From contig NC_054885.1 of NCBI RefSeq assembly GCF_018320785.1, positions 8,692,921 through 8,756,920 on the forward strand: a stretch of DNA of 64,000 nt. Reading direction: 5' to 3'. This document shows positions 34,950 through 46,864 of the stretch, one piece after another (within the stretch, counting starts at the first letter, position 1; the number at the start of each line of letters is the position of its first letter). The position numbers and the translations under genes were made by a program. The stretch is from Cheilinus undulatus (taxonomy: Eukaryota; Chordata; Actinopteri; Labriformes; Labridae). A model generated the notes under the pieces. The model worked only from the letters and a program-made list of their open reading frames with translations. It was not told the origin of the DNA and searched no databases.

Positions 34950-35195
34950 AAGAAGAGGCGGCGGGTTTGGTCGGAGTGTGAGGAGTGCGGTCGGAGGTTC
35001 AGCCGGATGTCTCTCCTGAAGGCTCACCGTCAGACTCACATCGCTGAGAACGCTGCGGCCGACACCTCCTCTCCGTCGTCCCCTCCCAGCGGCTCCTCGT
35101 CGGCGCTGCGCTGCTCAGAGTGCGGCAAGAGGTTCTCGTCGGCAACCCGCCTCCACAGCCACATCCGGACCCAGCACACCGGGCACCGGTCCTGA
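34950..35195 (+). CDS. C2H2 zinc-finger protein A, exon 5 (two zinc fingers, stop)
   Basis: The acceptor is CTTCGTTCAG|AAG (phase 0) and the stop TGA is at 35193-35195. It opens with KKRRRVW, then zinc finger 1 (C-EE-C-x12-H-RQT-H), a Ser/Pro/Ala linker of about 24 residues, and zinc finger 2 (C-SE-C-x12-H-IRTQ-H, a C2H2 finger with four residues between the histidines). The conserved Phe and Leu of the finger core are present in both (RRFSRMSLLKAH; KRFSSATRLHSH). The fingers are not joined by the usual TGEKP linker, so they may bind separately or contact protein. The codons are much more GC-rich than the surrounding introns. Confidence 0.92.
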   Translation, partial: KKRRRVWSECEECGRRFSRMSLLKAHRQTHIAENAAADTSSPSSPPSGSSSALRCSECGKRFSSATRLHSHIRTQHTGHRS

Positions 35196-35556
35196 ATCCG
35201 ACGTGACGGAGCGGGTCATCAGGATTCAAGAAGAGCTTCAACAGAGTCCAGAACAAAAAAAAAAGAGAGAAAGGAACCACCCTGAGATCAGAGTGTAGCA
35301 CCCACAGACCAGCGACCAGAAACCAAGAAAGGGAAACATGTCTTGGTCTGAGTCGAGTTTACTGAAACAAACATCTGAAGATCTGAGAAGCCAAACGGTA
35401 CACAGACACAACCTACGAGGACAGACTGTGCTTTTAACACCTACATACACCCATTATTTTATATTCGAGTAGAACAGGAAGATACTTTAACACTGAAGAG
35501 CATCTTTGAAACACAGAACAGGATGTTGGCTCACTCAAAGATTATTTCATATTAAA
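35196..35556 (+). other. Proximal 3' UTR of zinc-finger gene A with candidate poly(A) signal
   Basis: Unique sequence follows the stop codon at 35195. The first poly(A)-type hexamer is ATTAAA at 35551-35556. Two AATAAA hexamers near 46776-46790, after unique sequence, are possible distal sites. Which of these is used cannot be told from sequence. Confidence 0.4.
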
Positions 35557-36240
35557 ATAGGAAACAGATACCTTCACTCTGTAACGAAGCAAAAGATGCT
35601 TTTACTCAGCAGACTCACAAACTTCAGACGCTAGCAAATCTCTTGTTAAAGCTCTCAGAGCCTACAGGTGTCCACTAATGCTGTTTTTTATGCTGGTAGC
35701 GCTCACAAACTCAATTTCAGACCGGCTTACTGTTGCTTGGTTTCAAAAGTTGTCCCATGGCACTTAAACCTCACTTGGGAGTGACTGGTCTGTTTTAATA
35801 CTTCTGTATGTTGATAGTTTCTTTTATTTAAAGCAATTTTAGATCAAAATAATGAAAAGGAGTCCTGGTGTAAGCAGCAGCTCTAGATCTGAAATATTAC
35901 CCTTGAATAATGTCTACAATTTCAGGATAGGCTGCCTCTAAACAAGGCAGGACATCAACATATAGAAGATGAGATAAAAATGGCTAAAGAAGCAAAAAGC
36001 AGCATGATCATGACAGTTTGTGCCTTAATATTATAAGCAGAAAAAGTGTGAAGCAGCGTGAAAATTGCAGTAGTTGCCTGCCTGTCATAAGATACAAACA
36101 TCCAGCTTAGACCAGGTCCACAAAATCCAGCAATACCCCACCCAAGACCATGCAGATTCTCTTTAAGCCTGGCCCGGCCTACTAACTGTATTTATGGGCC
36201 CAGTCTGGTTTAACCCCTCCATTTTTTAATATGCTAAAAT

Positions 36241-36690
36241 ACACTATATTGCCAAAAGTATTCCCTCACCCATCCAAATAATTGAAATCAGGTGGTCCAA
36301 TCACTTCCATGGCCACAGATGAATAAAATCAAGCACCTAGGCATGCAGACTGTTTCTACAAACATTTGTGAAAGAATGGGTCACTCTCAGGAGCTCAGTG
36401 AATTCCAGCGTGGTACTGTGATAGGATGCCACCTGTGCAACAAGTCCAGGTGTGAAATTTCCTCGCTCCTAAGTATTCCACAGTCAACTGTCAGTGGTAT
36501 TATAACAAAGTGGAAGCAATTGGGAACAACAGCAACTCAGCCACAAAGTGGTAGGCCATGTAAAATGACGGAGCGGGGTCAGCACTTGGCAGCACTCTCC
36601 CTACTCTCGTCCCATTCCCGACTCTATCCACTGTCCTCCTCTAACGAATAAAGGCACTAAAAAGCCCACAAATCTTTAAAAAAAGAGAAG
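36241..36690 (+). mobile_element. Truncated Tc1-like element fused to a SINE 3' tail
   Basis: The left terminus ACACTATATTGCCAAAAGTA is that of a common teleost Tc1/mariner group. 36292-36600 encodes its N-terminal DNA-binding region (SGIITKWKQLGTTATQPQSG). It stops at about 36595 and is followed by GACTCTATCCACTGTCC and AATAAAGGC (about 36598-36690), a tail like that of the SINE at 10501-10675. The catalytic half is missing. Confidence 0.7.
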
Positions 36691-38277
36691 AAATCCTGAA
36701 CATTGGGCAGCACTTGTTACAGAAATTTAAAACAGGGCCTTCTAGGAGAAAGTCCTGGGAAAAGTAAGGGTTTAAAAATTGGACTGTTTGCCTTAAAGCA
36801 TGTGTTAACCCTGACATTTTTGGGAAATTTTGCTGATTTTTGGGCTTTGATCTAAGCACTTGACAAACAGGCATAGTACTGCTACTGAAGCAGAAGTATT
36901 TTGAAATTAAAAAGCTGTAAAAGTGAGAAGAACAGCTGACTTGAAGGGTATTTTTGTGCAAAGACCACCACTGGTTTTGTTCAGAAAATAGGCTCCATCA
37001 GCACGGAAAAAAACAAATTAGTGGACACCAGCTCTCTATCTTACTTTACTGTAAACACTCAGGTTTCTATACTTTCTCCAACTTGAAATTCCACCAAATC
37101 TTAACAGCCCAGAAAACTTTTTTCCCATCAATCAGGAAGCAGGATGCATGTTTTCAAGGGCTTTAAAATATTCTAACTTGAAAATTAAGATTGTTGTACC
37201 CCAAAACTGGACAAGAAGACCCCTCTGACTACAACCTGGATATGAAACAGGAAAAACTGACCCCAGAAGCACCTAAAGAGGAGAGGTCAGATCCAATGTG
37301 ACGAAGGGAAAACGCATTAAAACTCCTCATCCTGCTGTACATCCACCTCCTCTTCTTCTCCTGTTAAATGTTTTAAATAGACAGGAAACGTGCTCCAGCT
37401 GCTGCAGGTGAGTTTCAGTGCGGGCAGGTGAAATATTGTTGCAATAAGCTCGTCACCGCAGCAGCAGGACAGTCGGAGCGTTATTTCCCTTCTCCCGTTT
37501 CCTGTGTGATGGTGATTTCGTGGATCTGTACAGCGTGACGGTCGCTCACACAGGCAAAGTGACCTTTGATTTTCTACGTTTGTTTTTAAAGTGCTCTTTA
37601 TTGTTTTCGTCTCAACAGACAGACTGGATTTTTTTAAAATATTGAAACAGGATTATCTTCAGGTGCATTTTTCGTCATGTTTTGGACTTTCAAAGAGGAA
37701 TTTTTTTGTGTTGCTTCTTGTACAAACAAAAGGAAGATGAACTGTCTTCAGTGGCATCGATTGTTTGGACTTGCTGAATGTGAATCTGCAGTTTTAATCG
37801 TTTTTGTTGTACAGTTTTTATGTTTCAGACAGAACTGATGATGAAACGAGAGGAAAAAAGGAGGAGGAATGGTTGAAATCTGCGACAGGTTACTCCTCCG
37901 TCTCCTTCTGTCTTTCCTTACATCCTTCCTACCTTCATCTTCTCCTCGTTCTTCGGTCCAGTTCGGTTTATGTTAACACACATATACCTCCTTACAAGTA
38001 AACAAGCTGGAAGTGATCATTATTTGTTACATTTTTCTACAGAACTACCTTTTTCTGGCTTCTACTAATTGTTTTATTATGTTTACTTTAAAAAAAAACG
38101 TATCTGTATGGAAGCCTATTGATGCCAGGAAAAAAAGTAATGCAAAGGTAAAAAAATGAAAATAATGACAGATTAATCAAAGTAAATATTGAATGTTGCA
38201 ACATTGCAATTTAGAGATTTAGAGCCAGAGTAAGACATCTTCTCTTTTTTTAAATGAAAGAAAAAATACATGAGATT
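36691..38277. other. Downstream of gene A: unique region with a consensus splice donor
   Basis: 37180-37560 is less repetitive than its surroundings. A frame ends at TGA 37302 with QEDPSDYNLDMKQEKLTPEA, and CAG|GTGAGT lies at 37405-37413. No matching acceptor with a clear pyrimidine tract was found just upstream. This may be distal 3' UTR or an unrecognised exon. Confidence 0.3.
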
Positions 38278-38506
38278 AGGGATGCAGGATATCGGATTCT
38301 TGCTGTAAGAAATGAGGATGAATAAGGAAAAAGACCAGCTGATGTAGGTCTGTTGCCATGCCTAAAACTCTGCTAACTTATTGGTTCAAACAGCCAGTAT
38401 TAACAGCTGATATAGGAAAGTTTTAGCCAAAATAGTCATCGTAAATATTGGCACAAGTTTTCATATCTGCCGATACCGATACTCGCTGACAACATCGTGC
38501 ATCCCT
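38278..38506. mobile_element. Short MITE (parent-like copy without expansion)
   Basis: 229 bp from AGGGATGCAGGATATCGGAT to a right end that in reverse reads AGGGATGCACGATGTTGTC. The interior, in reverse, has CGGCAGATATGAAAAC, CCTATATCAGCTGTTAAT and GAGTTTTAGGCATGGCAAC, the same order as the flanks and core of the minisatellite-bearing copy at 3955-5395. Confidence 0.75.
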
Positions 38507-40950
38507 GCAGGAGACATCAAGTCTCAAGTTTTTTCCTTTCTACAATTAGACAATAGGATGACTTTTAATATTTTGCAACTATTTTTTAACCCTTTCCTGG
38601 CAGAAGCAATCGTCTTGTAATGAACCAGATATAAAGAAAAGACTATTATCTTTTAATTTCATAGAGTTTGAAATTGAAAGGCAGTTTTTATTATCTTACA
38701 AAAAAGTGTGGAATTTAATTTTATTTTTCAGATACAGAACTAGCTTTTTGGAACTATTCTTTTGGATCTAAATGTGCATTCCAATATGTGGTACCTGCTC
38801 GATTGGGCTTGGTTCTACTTGGTTTTGGAAGCAGGCTCTTTGCTTTCAAGTATAGGTTGTTTTTAATCATGATACCGAATGCCTGATGAAATGGGGGCAG
38901 CTGTAAGGAATGAAAGTTAGTGTGTTAGCTCTACATTGACTTACTTTGAGTGCAATCCCCACACTTTACAAAACAGTAGGTTTTCCTCAGTTAAATCAGT
39001 TTACTGGGCATGGAGGTGTTCAATATCACACTTAACTCAGTCCTACAGACCTCCTCGTGTCGTCTAGCCAGATGAGGGGAGATGAGTCTTGAGGATTCTT
39101 ATCCTGAGCCAAGAGGCTAGCCTACCCCCTTTATCATGTAAAAAATGCATCATATGCCACAAACATGCTCTTAATTGGAATGGCAATATACAATCAACCA
39201 AATAGATCCTGTGAGGAGAGCGACCGAACAAAGGTGTGCCATTCATGAACGAGCCCGTGCTACAAAACGGCTCTTTACTGACAGCCACAGTAGCTAGCTC
39301 CTGTTTGAGTGCCAGTTTCCTTTCCTCCATCCTTTATCGTTATTTCATCCATTTAAAAAGCCTAACTGGTACGAAATGAAGAGCTCTACTGAGCATAGCT
39401 AAATTATCTGGATCTCTTAAAAGACAGGTTTCCCCACACAATGAGCGAGACTGCAGACATCAGCTTTACTGTACAAAACTGACAAACTGTGCTGAACCAA
39501 ACCAGAGCATTTTGTGGAAATGGAACGTACATGAGTGTCATGTGACACCGCTAGTCTAGGCTTTTTAAATTCCAGCCTGCCTCTGTTTCTCTGCAGGTTT
39601 TTAAAACTTTTTTTTTCTGAATATTTCATTACTTTATGGCACAAAAGTAATGGTTTAGTTCTAGAGAAGTGAACACAGAGAGACTCATTAAAAGGTCCCA
39701 GTAATCTTATGCTCAGACATGACTAGTGAAGAAGAGGGTGTACTACTGAATATGCATTTAAATGCTTTATCTCATTTAATACTGTAATGGTCTGATACAA
39801 TACTGATGCAGTAAGGGATACAAAATACTGATATATTTAGGCCATATGTCCCAGGCCTACCAGGAGCCCTGATCCCTAATGGAAGAAAGAGTAAAGCCAA
39901 AGCTTTATTGAGCCGGTACTACAGAGTGGAAGAGCACACAAAGCACATAAAATTTTGTTTTTAAAATTAAAAACAAAAGAGCAACAAGCATGAAACTGAA
40001 TCCCTTGAAAAGATAACTGACTCTGACTAATTATTTTCCTGTCTATAATTTAGTCCATCTGATTTGTATGGAAGCCAATTATAGCCAATGAGAAATGATA
40101 GATATTGCATCAGCATCCTAAATTAAATTAATCAGTCGAGGTTTTTATTAATCCTAAAGGGGAAAAATGTTGTAAAATGACCATTTTTGGTGTTTTGATT
40201 TTAAAAAGACTAAATATGTACTGATTTTATTTTATTTTTATGTGGAAGAAATGAGCTTCCATATCAACCTGCCACAGGGATGATTCAAAGTACAAAATGA
40301 TGTCAAATTATTTTTGAAATCCTTAGAAGCAATGCCTTGTAATTGTCCAGAAACGAAAAATGATGCAAAACACAAAAAAGAAACAAATGAGACAAAAAAA
40401 AAAAAATGTCATGACTTTTAAATTGAAGATAACAATGGTGCCTATTAGCTCCCGCATGCTGGATCAAGTGCTGCCTTCAAATGGAAATCGTGACGCCATG
40501 TAGAGCAACCTTTTTTCCATCAAGCCCCCCACCACAAAATGTGGTCAACATTTAAAGCCAAACACGATAGCCTTAACCACCAATTAGCAAAAGACCTTGG
40601 TATGAGCCATTCAGAATGGTTTTATCATGATTTTAAGGAAGTTGGAGTGGACCTAATTTTAACAACTAGCAGACAGGCCATCACACCCCCCCCCCCCCCG
40701 AAATCTCTGGCGCCCTCCAAAGGGGTCCTGGACCCCAGGTAGGGAACCAAGGATGTAGAGGACAGGCTTGGAATTCAACAGCCGTGCTTTGAGTATCTCT
40801 GTCTAGATGAACACTTCCTACCTTTTGGTCTCTCCAGAGAAAAAACGAGGTCCATAGGCTCCACTATTTTTTAAGACTTCATCACTTATATCAAAATGTA
40901 TGAACTTTGAACTTTCAGAAAAGGGAATACCATAAAAGGTTCATATAGAA
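38507..40950. other. Intergenic or distal 3' region, no feature recognised
   Basis: AT-rich DNA with chance frames (for example 39064-39330 minus). A run of 14 C lies at about 40686-40699. Confidence 0.35.
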
Positions 40951-41280
40951 CAGGGGTTCCCAAACTTTTTAATCTGTTTCCCCCAAAATCACAGCGTCAG
41001 AGATCGGTTACTCCCACCTTCCCTTGAGAGGGATAAAGCACATGATGCTGCACAAAGCATCATGTACAAAACTTGCCTTTTAGGTAGTTTGCATAACTTT
41101 TACTTACATTTTAGCACAAATATCACCTAAAACTTTGTTTTTATCTAAAATTAGACTTGTTTTAACAATATTTTTTGCAATAATGTATCAAATTTATGAT
41201 TTTAAATCATATTAAATTTGTTTTTTGGAAAGCATCCGTGACCCCCCTGGGGGTCCCGACCCCCTCTGTGGGAACCACTG
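40951..41280. mobile_element. hAT-like element with perfect target duplication
   Basis: 330 bp beginning CAGGGGTTCCCAAACTTTTT and ending GTGGGAACCACTG. Flanked by a perfect 8-bp duplication ATATAGAA (40943-40950 and 41281-41288). AT-rich interior, no coding capacity. Confidence 0.9.
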
Positions 41281-41800
41281 ATATAGAATACTCTTGTAAA
41301 CACAAACCCATTTGAAGGCAGCAAATTACCAGCATAGCCAAAGGGAACTGATTATTTAGACCCTATTAGCCTAAGATTTTTCCTTACTTCATATATTAAA
41401 AACTATTTTCTTACCCAAATTCCAAAGAGGTTACACTCCAGATATGGAGGCCTGCTCCTTCCAGAACAATGAATTTGTATTTTAAAAAACCTTAATGGAG
41501 AAAATTTAATTCCTCCCCTCTTTCTTAAACAAAAATGGCACCTTCTTGCACCCTGATATTAAAAATATGAATATAAAAACACGTTCAATACATTTTTAGA
41601 TGATTCAATTTAGTTCATTAAACACATTCAGGGTGCCAAAGATTGAATCCAGTTTTTTATCCATGTATGGCCTACACTGGAGATTTTCCCTTGGATTGAT
41701 TCTCTTGAATTTAAACAAAAATCTCCTGATACAAGTCCAACTTTCTCATGTTTTTGTAATGTTTTTGTTTTAATCATTCCTCCCCCTCCATCTGTTTCAG

Positions 41801-42620
41801 TTCAACGCCTCTGTAGTACAAGACAACCTTTGTAGCATTTGTACGTTGGCGTGCAATGGATGGACGGACAGAGGGATGGACCATGACGAACAGAAGGATC
41901 AGATAAATATATAAATATATCCGCGATGTATCCTGATGATTTTCATGTACTGATGTCGTTTGTGCTCGGCGATGCTACGGCACCAACAGTCGTCGGTTTT
42001 AAGCTTTGTAAATAAGCGACTTTTTCTAGCCAGGCGGTGAACCTGTTAATTCATGTTTGAACAAAATCTTTAAGCAATATGAAGCTAAAACTCTGCTGAG
42101 CGGCTGGACCTTGATTTAATGTAGAAAAATCATAGAAGCGCATCTGTTCACTGCTGCTGGTGAATGCTCATTTGCAAACAGCAAAAACATCTGACAGAAA
42201 ATGTTGAGGCTGGTTCGACTTCATGAGCCAGGCCTCCTTAGATGAAATAATACTATAGTTTTGGTTATGTACTGTTTGATTTCCTGTTTTTGCCTCTGCT
42301 TGAATAACTTAAATTGTTGTCTTGCTTTGCAAACATTTGAATGACCCAACCGCTTTTCTGCAAACGCTGAGCGTCTCCGATTTCTTGACGCCTTGCACTT
42401 TCAGCCTCCACGTCTCCACATACCTCATTTTTATTTCGTAAAACATTTCAAGTGTTTAATTTTCCACACAGACCTCATTACCTCAGTAGATGTACGGTGG
42501 TGATATTTGACTACAGTAATGTGTTTATTTTTATTCTTTCTGTTTTATTTGTTTGCGTCTCAGAGCCTGAAGCTGTCGGGTAAAAACCACAAAACTAATA
42601 TCAGACAAACTTCTCAGGTT
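41801..42620 (+). other. Candidate terminal exon or distal 3' UTR
   Basis: CTCCATCTGTTTCAG at 41786-41800, after a long pyrimidine stretch, is a very good acceptor. From 41801 a frame of 37 codons (FNASVVQDNLCSICTLACNG...) ends at TAA 41912-41914. The DNA to about 42620 is unique and CpG-containing, like a conserved 3' UTR. No coding exon was found that must join to it. Confidence 0.3.
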
Positions 42621-43528
42621 TTAAGACTGTAAAACACTGTCAAATATTATTGTTTTTATTGATTTTTACCCCAAAAGTGTCTGAGAAGATCAGCTTTTGT
42701 TTAAGACTTATAAAAAATAGTTTAAGAGCTCAATAGAGCACAAGAATATGGAAGCCCATATTTGCCATGATGAGCAAAATGGGGCCAATTTGAGATTTTG
42801 GAAAGTAGAACATCCAATAAGATACTGAGTCATTTTTATTATTAAGATGTTTAGTAATAACTTTTAATTGCTATGAATTTGCAACGACTGATGATTGAGA
42901 CACAATTATGAAAAATAAGCAAAATCCAAAAAGGGAAACAAAAAAGCAAGAAAGCCTACAAACATTTATTCCCAACTGTATAGTTTTGTGGTTTTTACTG
43001 GACTGCTTCCTGCCTCATTGCACTGTTTACAGATAAGAAATGCTCAGAGAAAACCTTGTATCTCTGTGGAAGTGAAATCTACACAGGAGATTAATCTGAG
43101 ACTCTGTTTATACCTTGCAATAACATGGATTAACATCTGTTTTAGTGCATTTGGATATCAAGTGGTAATCCTTAAAGCTTTATGTGGACACACTTCAATG
43201 TGTAGTAAAAATGATGTTGTCTGATAGCTCAGACTGCTTATGGAGATGGTCTGGGATGCCATCTAGACTGGTTTGGTTGTGCTGTCAGTTGATATATCTG
43301 TGATGGTCTGCTTGGAACCCACTTGTTATGGTGGGAACTGTTTAATAGATCTGGATTATTTGGATCATTTCAGTAATAAAAGCCGGTCTTTCGGCTCCCA
43401 AGTGGCTCTTCATTTGGTGCCATTTTATGTCCATAAAACAACAACATAAATGGAAAAAAAGGAGCTGGTTCCCATCGTTCCAGTGACCCATTCAGTCTTC
43501 TTGAACTGAGCTGCCATTTCAATCAAAC
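42621..43528. other. No feature recognised
   Basis: AT-rich unique-looking DNA; nothing supported. Confidence 0.35.
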
Positions 43529-43829
43529 CAGAACTAGGGATGAGTATTGAAATCCGGTACCAACACATTTGATACCTACTGTACCGATTTCCAAGACAGA
43601 TTTCAGTGCTTCATTTTGGTACCCTTCCATTCCCAATCCCTGTCACTCCCAAGGAAAGTCTCAAAATACTTCCTGTGAAGAAGTTACCCATTCCTTTATT
43701 TAAATGTTCTATTAGTGTCCTACTTCTGAATGATTCACGATACAGAGAAAGCTTTTATTCAGCTGCTGACTTTAAAGGCAGGTTTAGGCATTGGCAAGTA
43801 TTTGATGATACCCAACCCCAACCAGTACC
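43529..43829 (+). mobile_element. MITE with GGTACC-rich ends
   Basis: Begins AGGGATGAGTATTGAAATCC and has GTACC motifs at both ends (the right end in reverse reads GGTACTGGTTGGGGTTGGGT). Its partner in reverse lies at 17187-17312. The element at 43830 starts at its right end. Confidence 0.6.
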
Positions 43830-44631
43830 CAGAGGTGGAATAAGTACATAACTATTGAACTCAAGTCATTTTTGACCAAAGTGGCTATACTTTTACTTAA
43901 GCAGAAGTAAAGTAACTGGCCTAAAAATTTCCTAAAGTAAAAAGTATGTAAAATAAAGTTTACTTAAAGTACTGAGTTGAGGAGATGTATAGTAAAATAA
44001 TATCTTTTCTTAGTGGTAATAACAAAATAAGAATATGGGTCTCCAACCATGTTGTTCATGGAAGGCCACACCTTTATAATAAAGTGAAATACAACAGCTG
44101 TTAAGGGATGTAATGTGGAATTATTCCCTCGCTATTAAGGCTGGGCAAGTAATCTAAATGTAGATTAAATCTCAACATCCTTCCTATTTAACCTGAAATG
44201 TGTCAAAATACCAGTTAATCATTTTTGCTATAGAGATGTTATTTTGTGTTTCTTCTGATTTAAAATTTTTGTTTGTTTAAAAATGCATAAGAAAAGAAAC
44301 TTAAGAAATAATCACATTTTAAACCCCAATCCCACTACTGGCGAAAAAAACAAACAAACAAACAAAAAAAAAAAAAACGCACTTTGGTTATTTTTCTAAA
44401 TTGTTCAGCCCTACTTGCTGGCAAACAACTGGCTGGATTCATGTCGTTGACAGAAAGCTTGAACCTCCTTGAATTTACTTTTAGTTGTTTTTACTCAGTT
44501 ATTTGTCTTTTTTTTATAGTATAATAACTACCCCAAAATATACTTGAGTAAAAGTAAAACCACTGTACAAGTCCCCAAAACAACTACTCTTTTACAGTAA
44601 TTTGTGTAAATGTAACGAAATTCCACCTCTG
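43830..44631. mobile_element. hAT-like element (CAGAGGTGGAAT ends) with a nested MITE
   Basis: Ends CAGAGGTGGAATAAGTAC and, in reverse from 44631, CAGAGGTGGAATTTCGTTAC. The 8-mers CCAGTACC and CTGGTGCC flank it, differing only by three transitions. Tandem TACTTTTACTTAAG-like motifs are inside. At 44135-44415 a second MITE (GGCTGGGCAAG...TTGTTCAGCCCTA) is nested. A fragment of the same outer family lies at 54650-54920. Confidence 0.7.
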
Positions 44632-44667
44632 CTGGTGCCTCACAGTTTATCTTGTCAATAGTAGATT

Positions 44668-45039
44668 ATGGAGCTACACAAATTTGCAAATGGGTAGACC
44701 GATTTGCAAATGTGTGCACAAATCCACAAATGTGTGTTTAGATCTAAAAAAGTATGCAAAGATTTGCAGACATGAAAAAAGATGTGCAAATATGTTCAAA
44801 GATCCACAAATGCTTGCATAAATCTGCAAACGTGTAAACCGATTTGTAATTGTGGACTAAAGTCTTTTGGTTCTTTTGGCGTACTCTTTTGCTTCAAGTT
44901 GTCAAAATACTCCATCCAAATTTGCAAATTTGCAAATGTTTGCGATTCTTTGCATGCATTTGCAGATGTGTACACATTTGTATGCAGCTTTGTTTGTGAA
45001 CAAATCTGAGCAAAAGTTTTGCAACAGTAATAGCTCCAT
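44668..45039. mobile_element. MITE with tandem ATTTGCAAAT motifs
   Basis: Bounded by ATGGAGCTA (44668-44676) and its exact reverse complement TAGCTCCAT (45031-45039). The interior is a degenerate array of units of about 21 bp with GATTTGCAAATGTGTGCA-type cores, several of them octamer-like (ATTTGCAAAT). Confidence 0.65.
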
Positions 45040-46800
45040 ATCATTTATCACCATTTCCTTTGAAAGCATTTTTATGACTTGAGGCACTGATGGCTAATTC
45101 GCCCTCATTTGCTTGTATTTTTGAAGGCTTCACTACACATAGCACGCAGGGAGCATAACCACAGATTTTACAGAAAAGCCTGAGAGTCATGGAAAGAGCA
45201 GGTGAGTTCTGATCCTCACTGCAATGCTAATGCTGAGTGCGGACGCATGTACTTAGTGTAGTGAAGTTGGTATCCGATTGCCCACAAACAGATGTTAATG
45301 CAAGGTATAAACAACCTCTGAGATACAGATGTGGTTTAGGTTTTCTCCTAACGGCATCACTAGACCTGTTAACCAATCACAGCTCCTCCTGACCTTGTTT
45401 ACAAAGCCATAAATGAGAGAAATGTGTCTGGATGGGATAAAAAAAAAGGGAAACGATGAAAGAGATTTGTTTATTTTGGAAACAGTATTTGAAATGGAAA
45501 TGGGCTCATATTGGGGCCGTCTTTAATCTTTTTAAAAACACTTTTAAAGATGTTTGTGCAATAGTGACACTAAAATCACTATTACTTACCTTATACAAAA
45601 TTAAATGTATATTTTTATTCAAAATTGTACTTCTCTCAATTTTGAACGGAATGCCTGCATTTAAACACTTTGACAAACTTTGTGAATTTATTATTTATAA
45701 GCAAAACCACCAGATGACTTTCTCTCCCATTTAGTTTTTAAAGGAGGGTGTGATAATAGCAGTCTATTACTCCAACACCCATACACACATGAACTCTAAG
45801 CTCTGAGACGCATGCAGACGACTTTCACGTGTACATATCTCAGAGCACATCTTGACTCCTGTGATTTGATTTGTTGGCAGTTTTCTGAAAAGCGGTTTTG
45901 TTGTTTCCGTATAGAGAGATGATGTTATTTCAGCTCAGCGGCATTGTTGAAGCTGCAGGCTGTGAAGAGAGAACAGTGTGAAAGAAGGGAATGAAACCAT
46001 TTTCACTTGGGGGAGCCTACAGGGGCCAAGAAAATAAAATCCTTTGTAGAAATACAGCTGAAGTATAAAAACTTCACACGGGAGTTCCTCAGGGAACGAT
46101 CTGAGGTCCTCTGATTGTTTTAATGCAAACATGGGAACGACAGGATGAAAGGGATGTTTTAACATTTTTTATTGTTTTCAGTTTTTACATTATGCAGACT
46201 GTATGTTCGTAAAAACACAGGGAAACAAGACTTTGATTTTTTTAACCTATAATCTCTGAACATACTCGTGTGTCAAAGAAAATTCATCTCAGTGTTTGGA
46301 TTTGATGCAATACTTTTGAGAAAATGTGCCCTTTTTGTTAATCAGCAGTCTAATAAAACCAAATCTAAAAGAGATTCCTATTTAATAATTAACTTTAAAG
46401 CTGCTGGAGATGAGTGATGGAAAAAGTTTGGATGGTTCAGCCTTCAGACAGGTAATAGAAATTTCCACAGTCAGTAAATGAAAAGATGAGCTCAGAATTG
46501 ATATGACCTTCGACCTTTCTGTGACCAATGTCAGTTTTGAGTGAACTCTTGCCGTTTTCCACCTGTAAGTGGTGAAATGTTCACTGTTTGGCTGTTACCG
46601 TGTTGTGCCCCATGTTGATCACAGCACCGTCTGAATGTCATGTACACCTCGTTACAGCTGTTTGCCATGATGATGTGATGATGAAGGCCATGGTGATGGT
46701 TATTTTTCGTTGTTGTTTTTTTAATTCTTACCTGTTTTAGTCGATAAGACCGGGTACTTTTTAGTGTTGAAATTCAAATAAAACCAATAAATGTTCACAA
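45040..46800. other. Unique region ending in paired AATAAA hexamers
   Basis: Mostly non-repetitive. AAATAAAACCAATAAATG near 46776-46792 gives two poly(A) hexamers followed by GT-containing DNA, as at a real 3' end on the plus strand. No coding exon is supported. Confidence 0.35.
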
Positions 46801-46864
46801 CTACCAGCTGAGACTGAAGACTGTTTATTTAAACTGCATTCTCAGTTTGTGATATGGCCCGACA

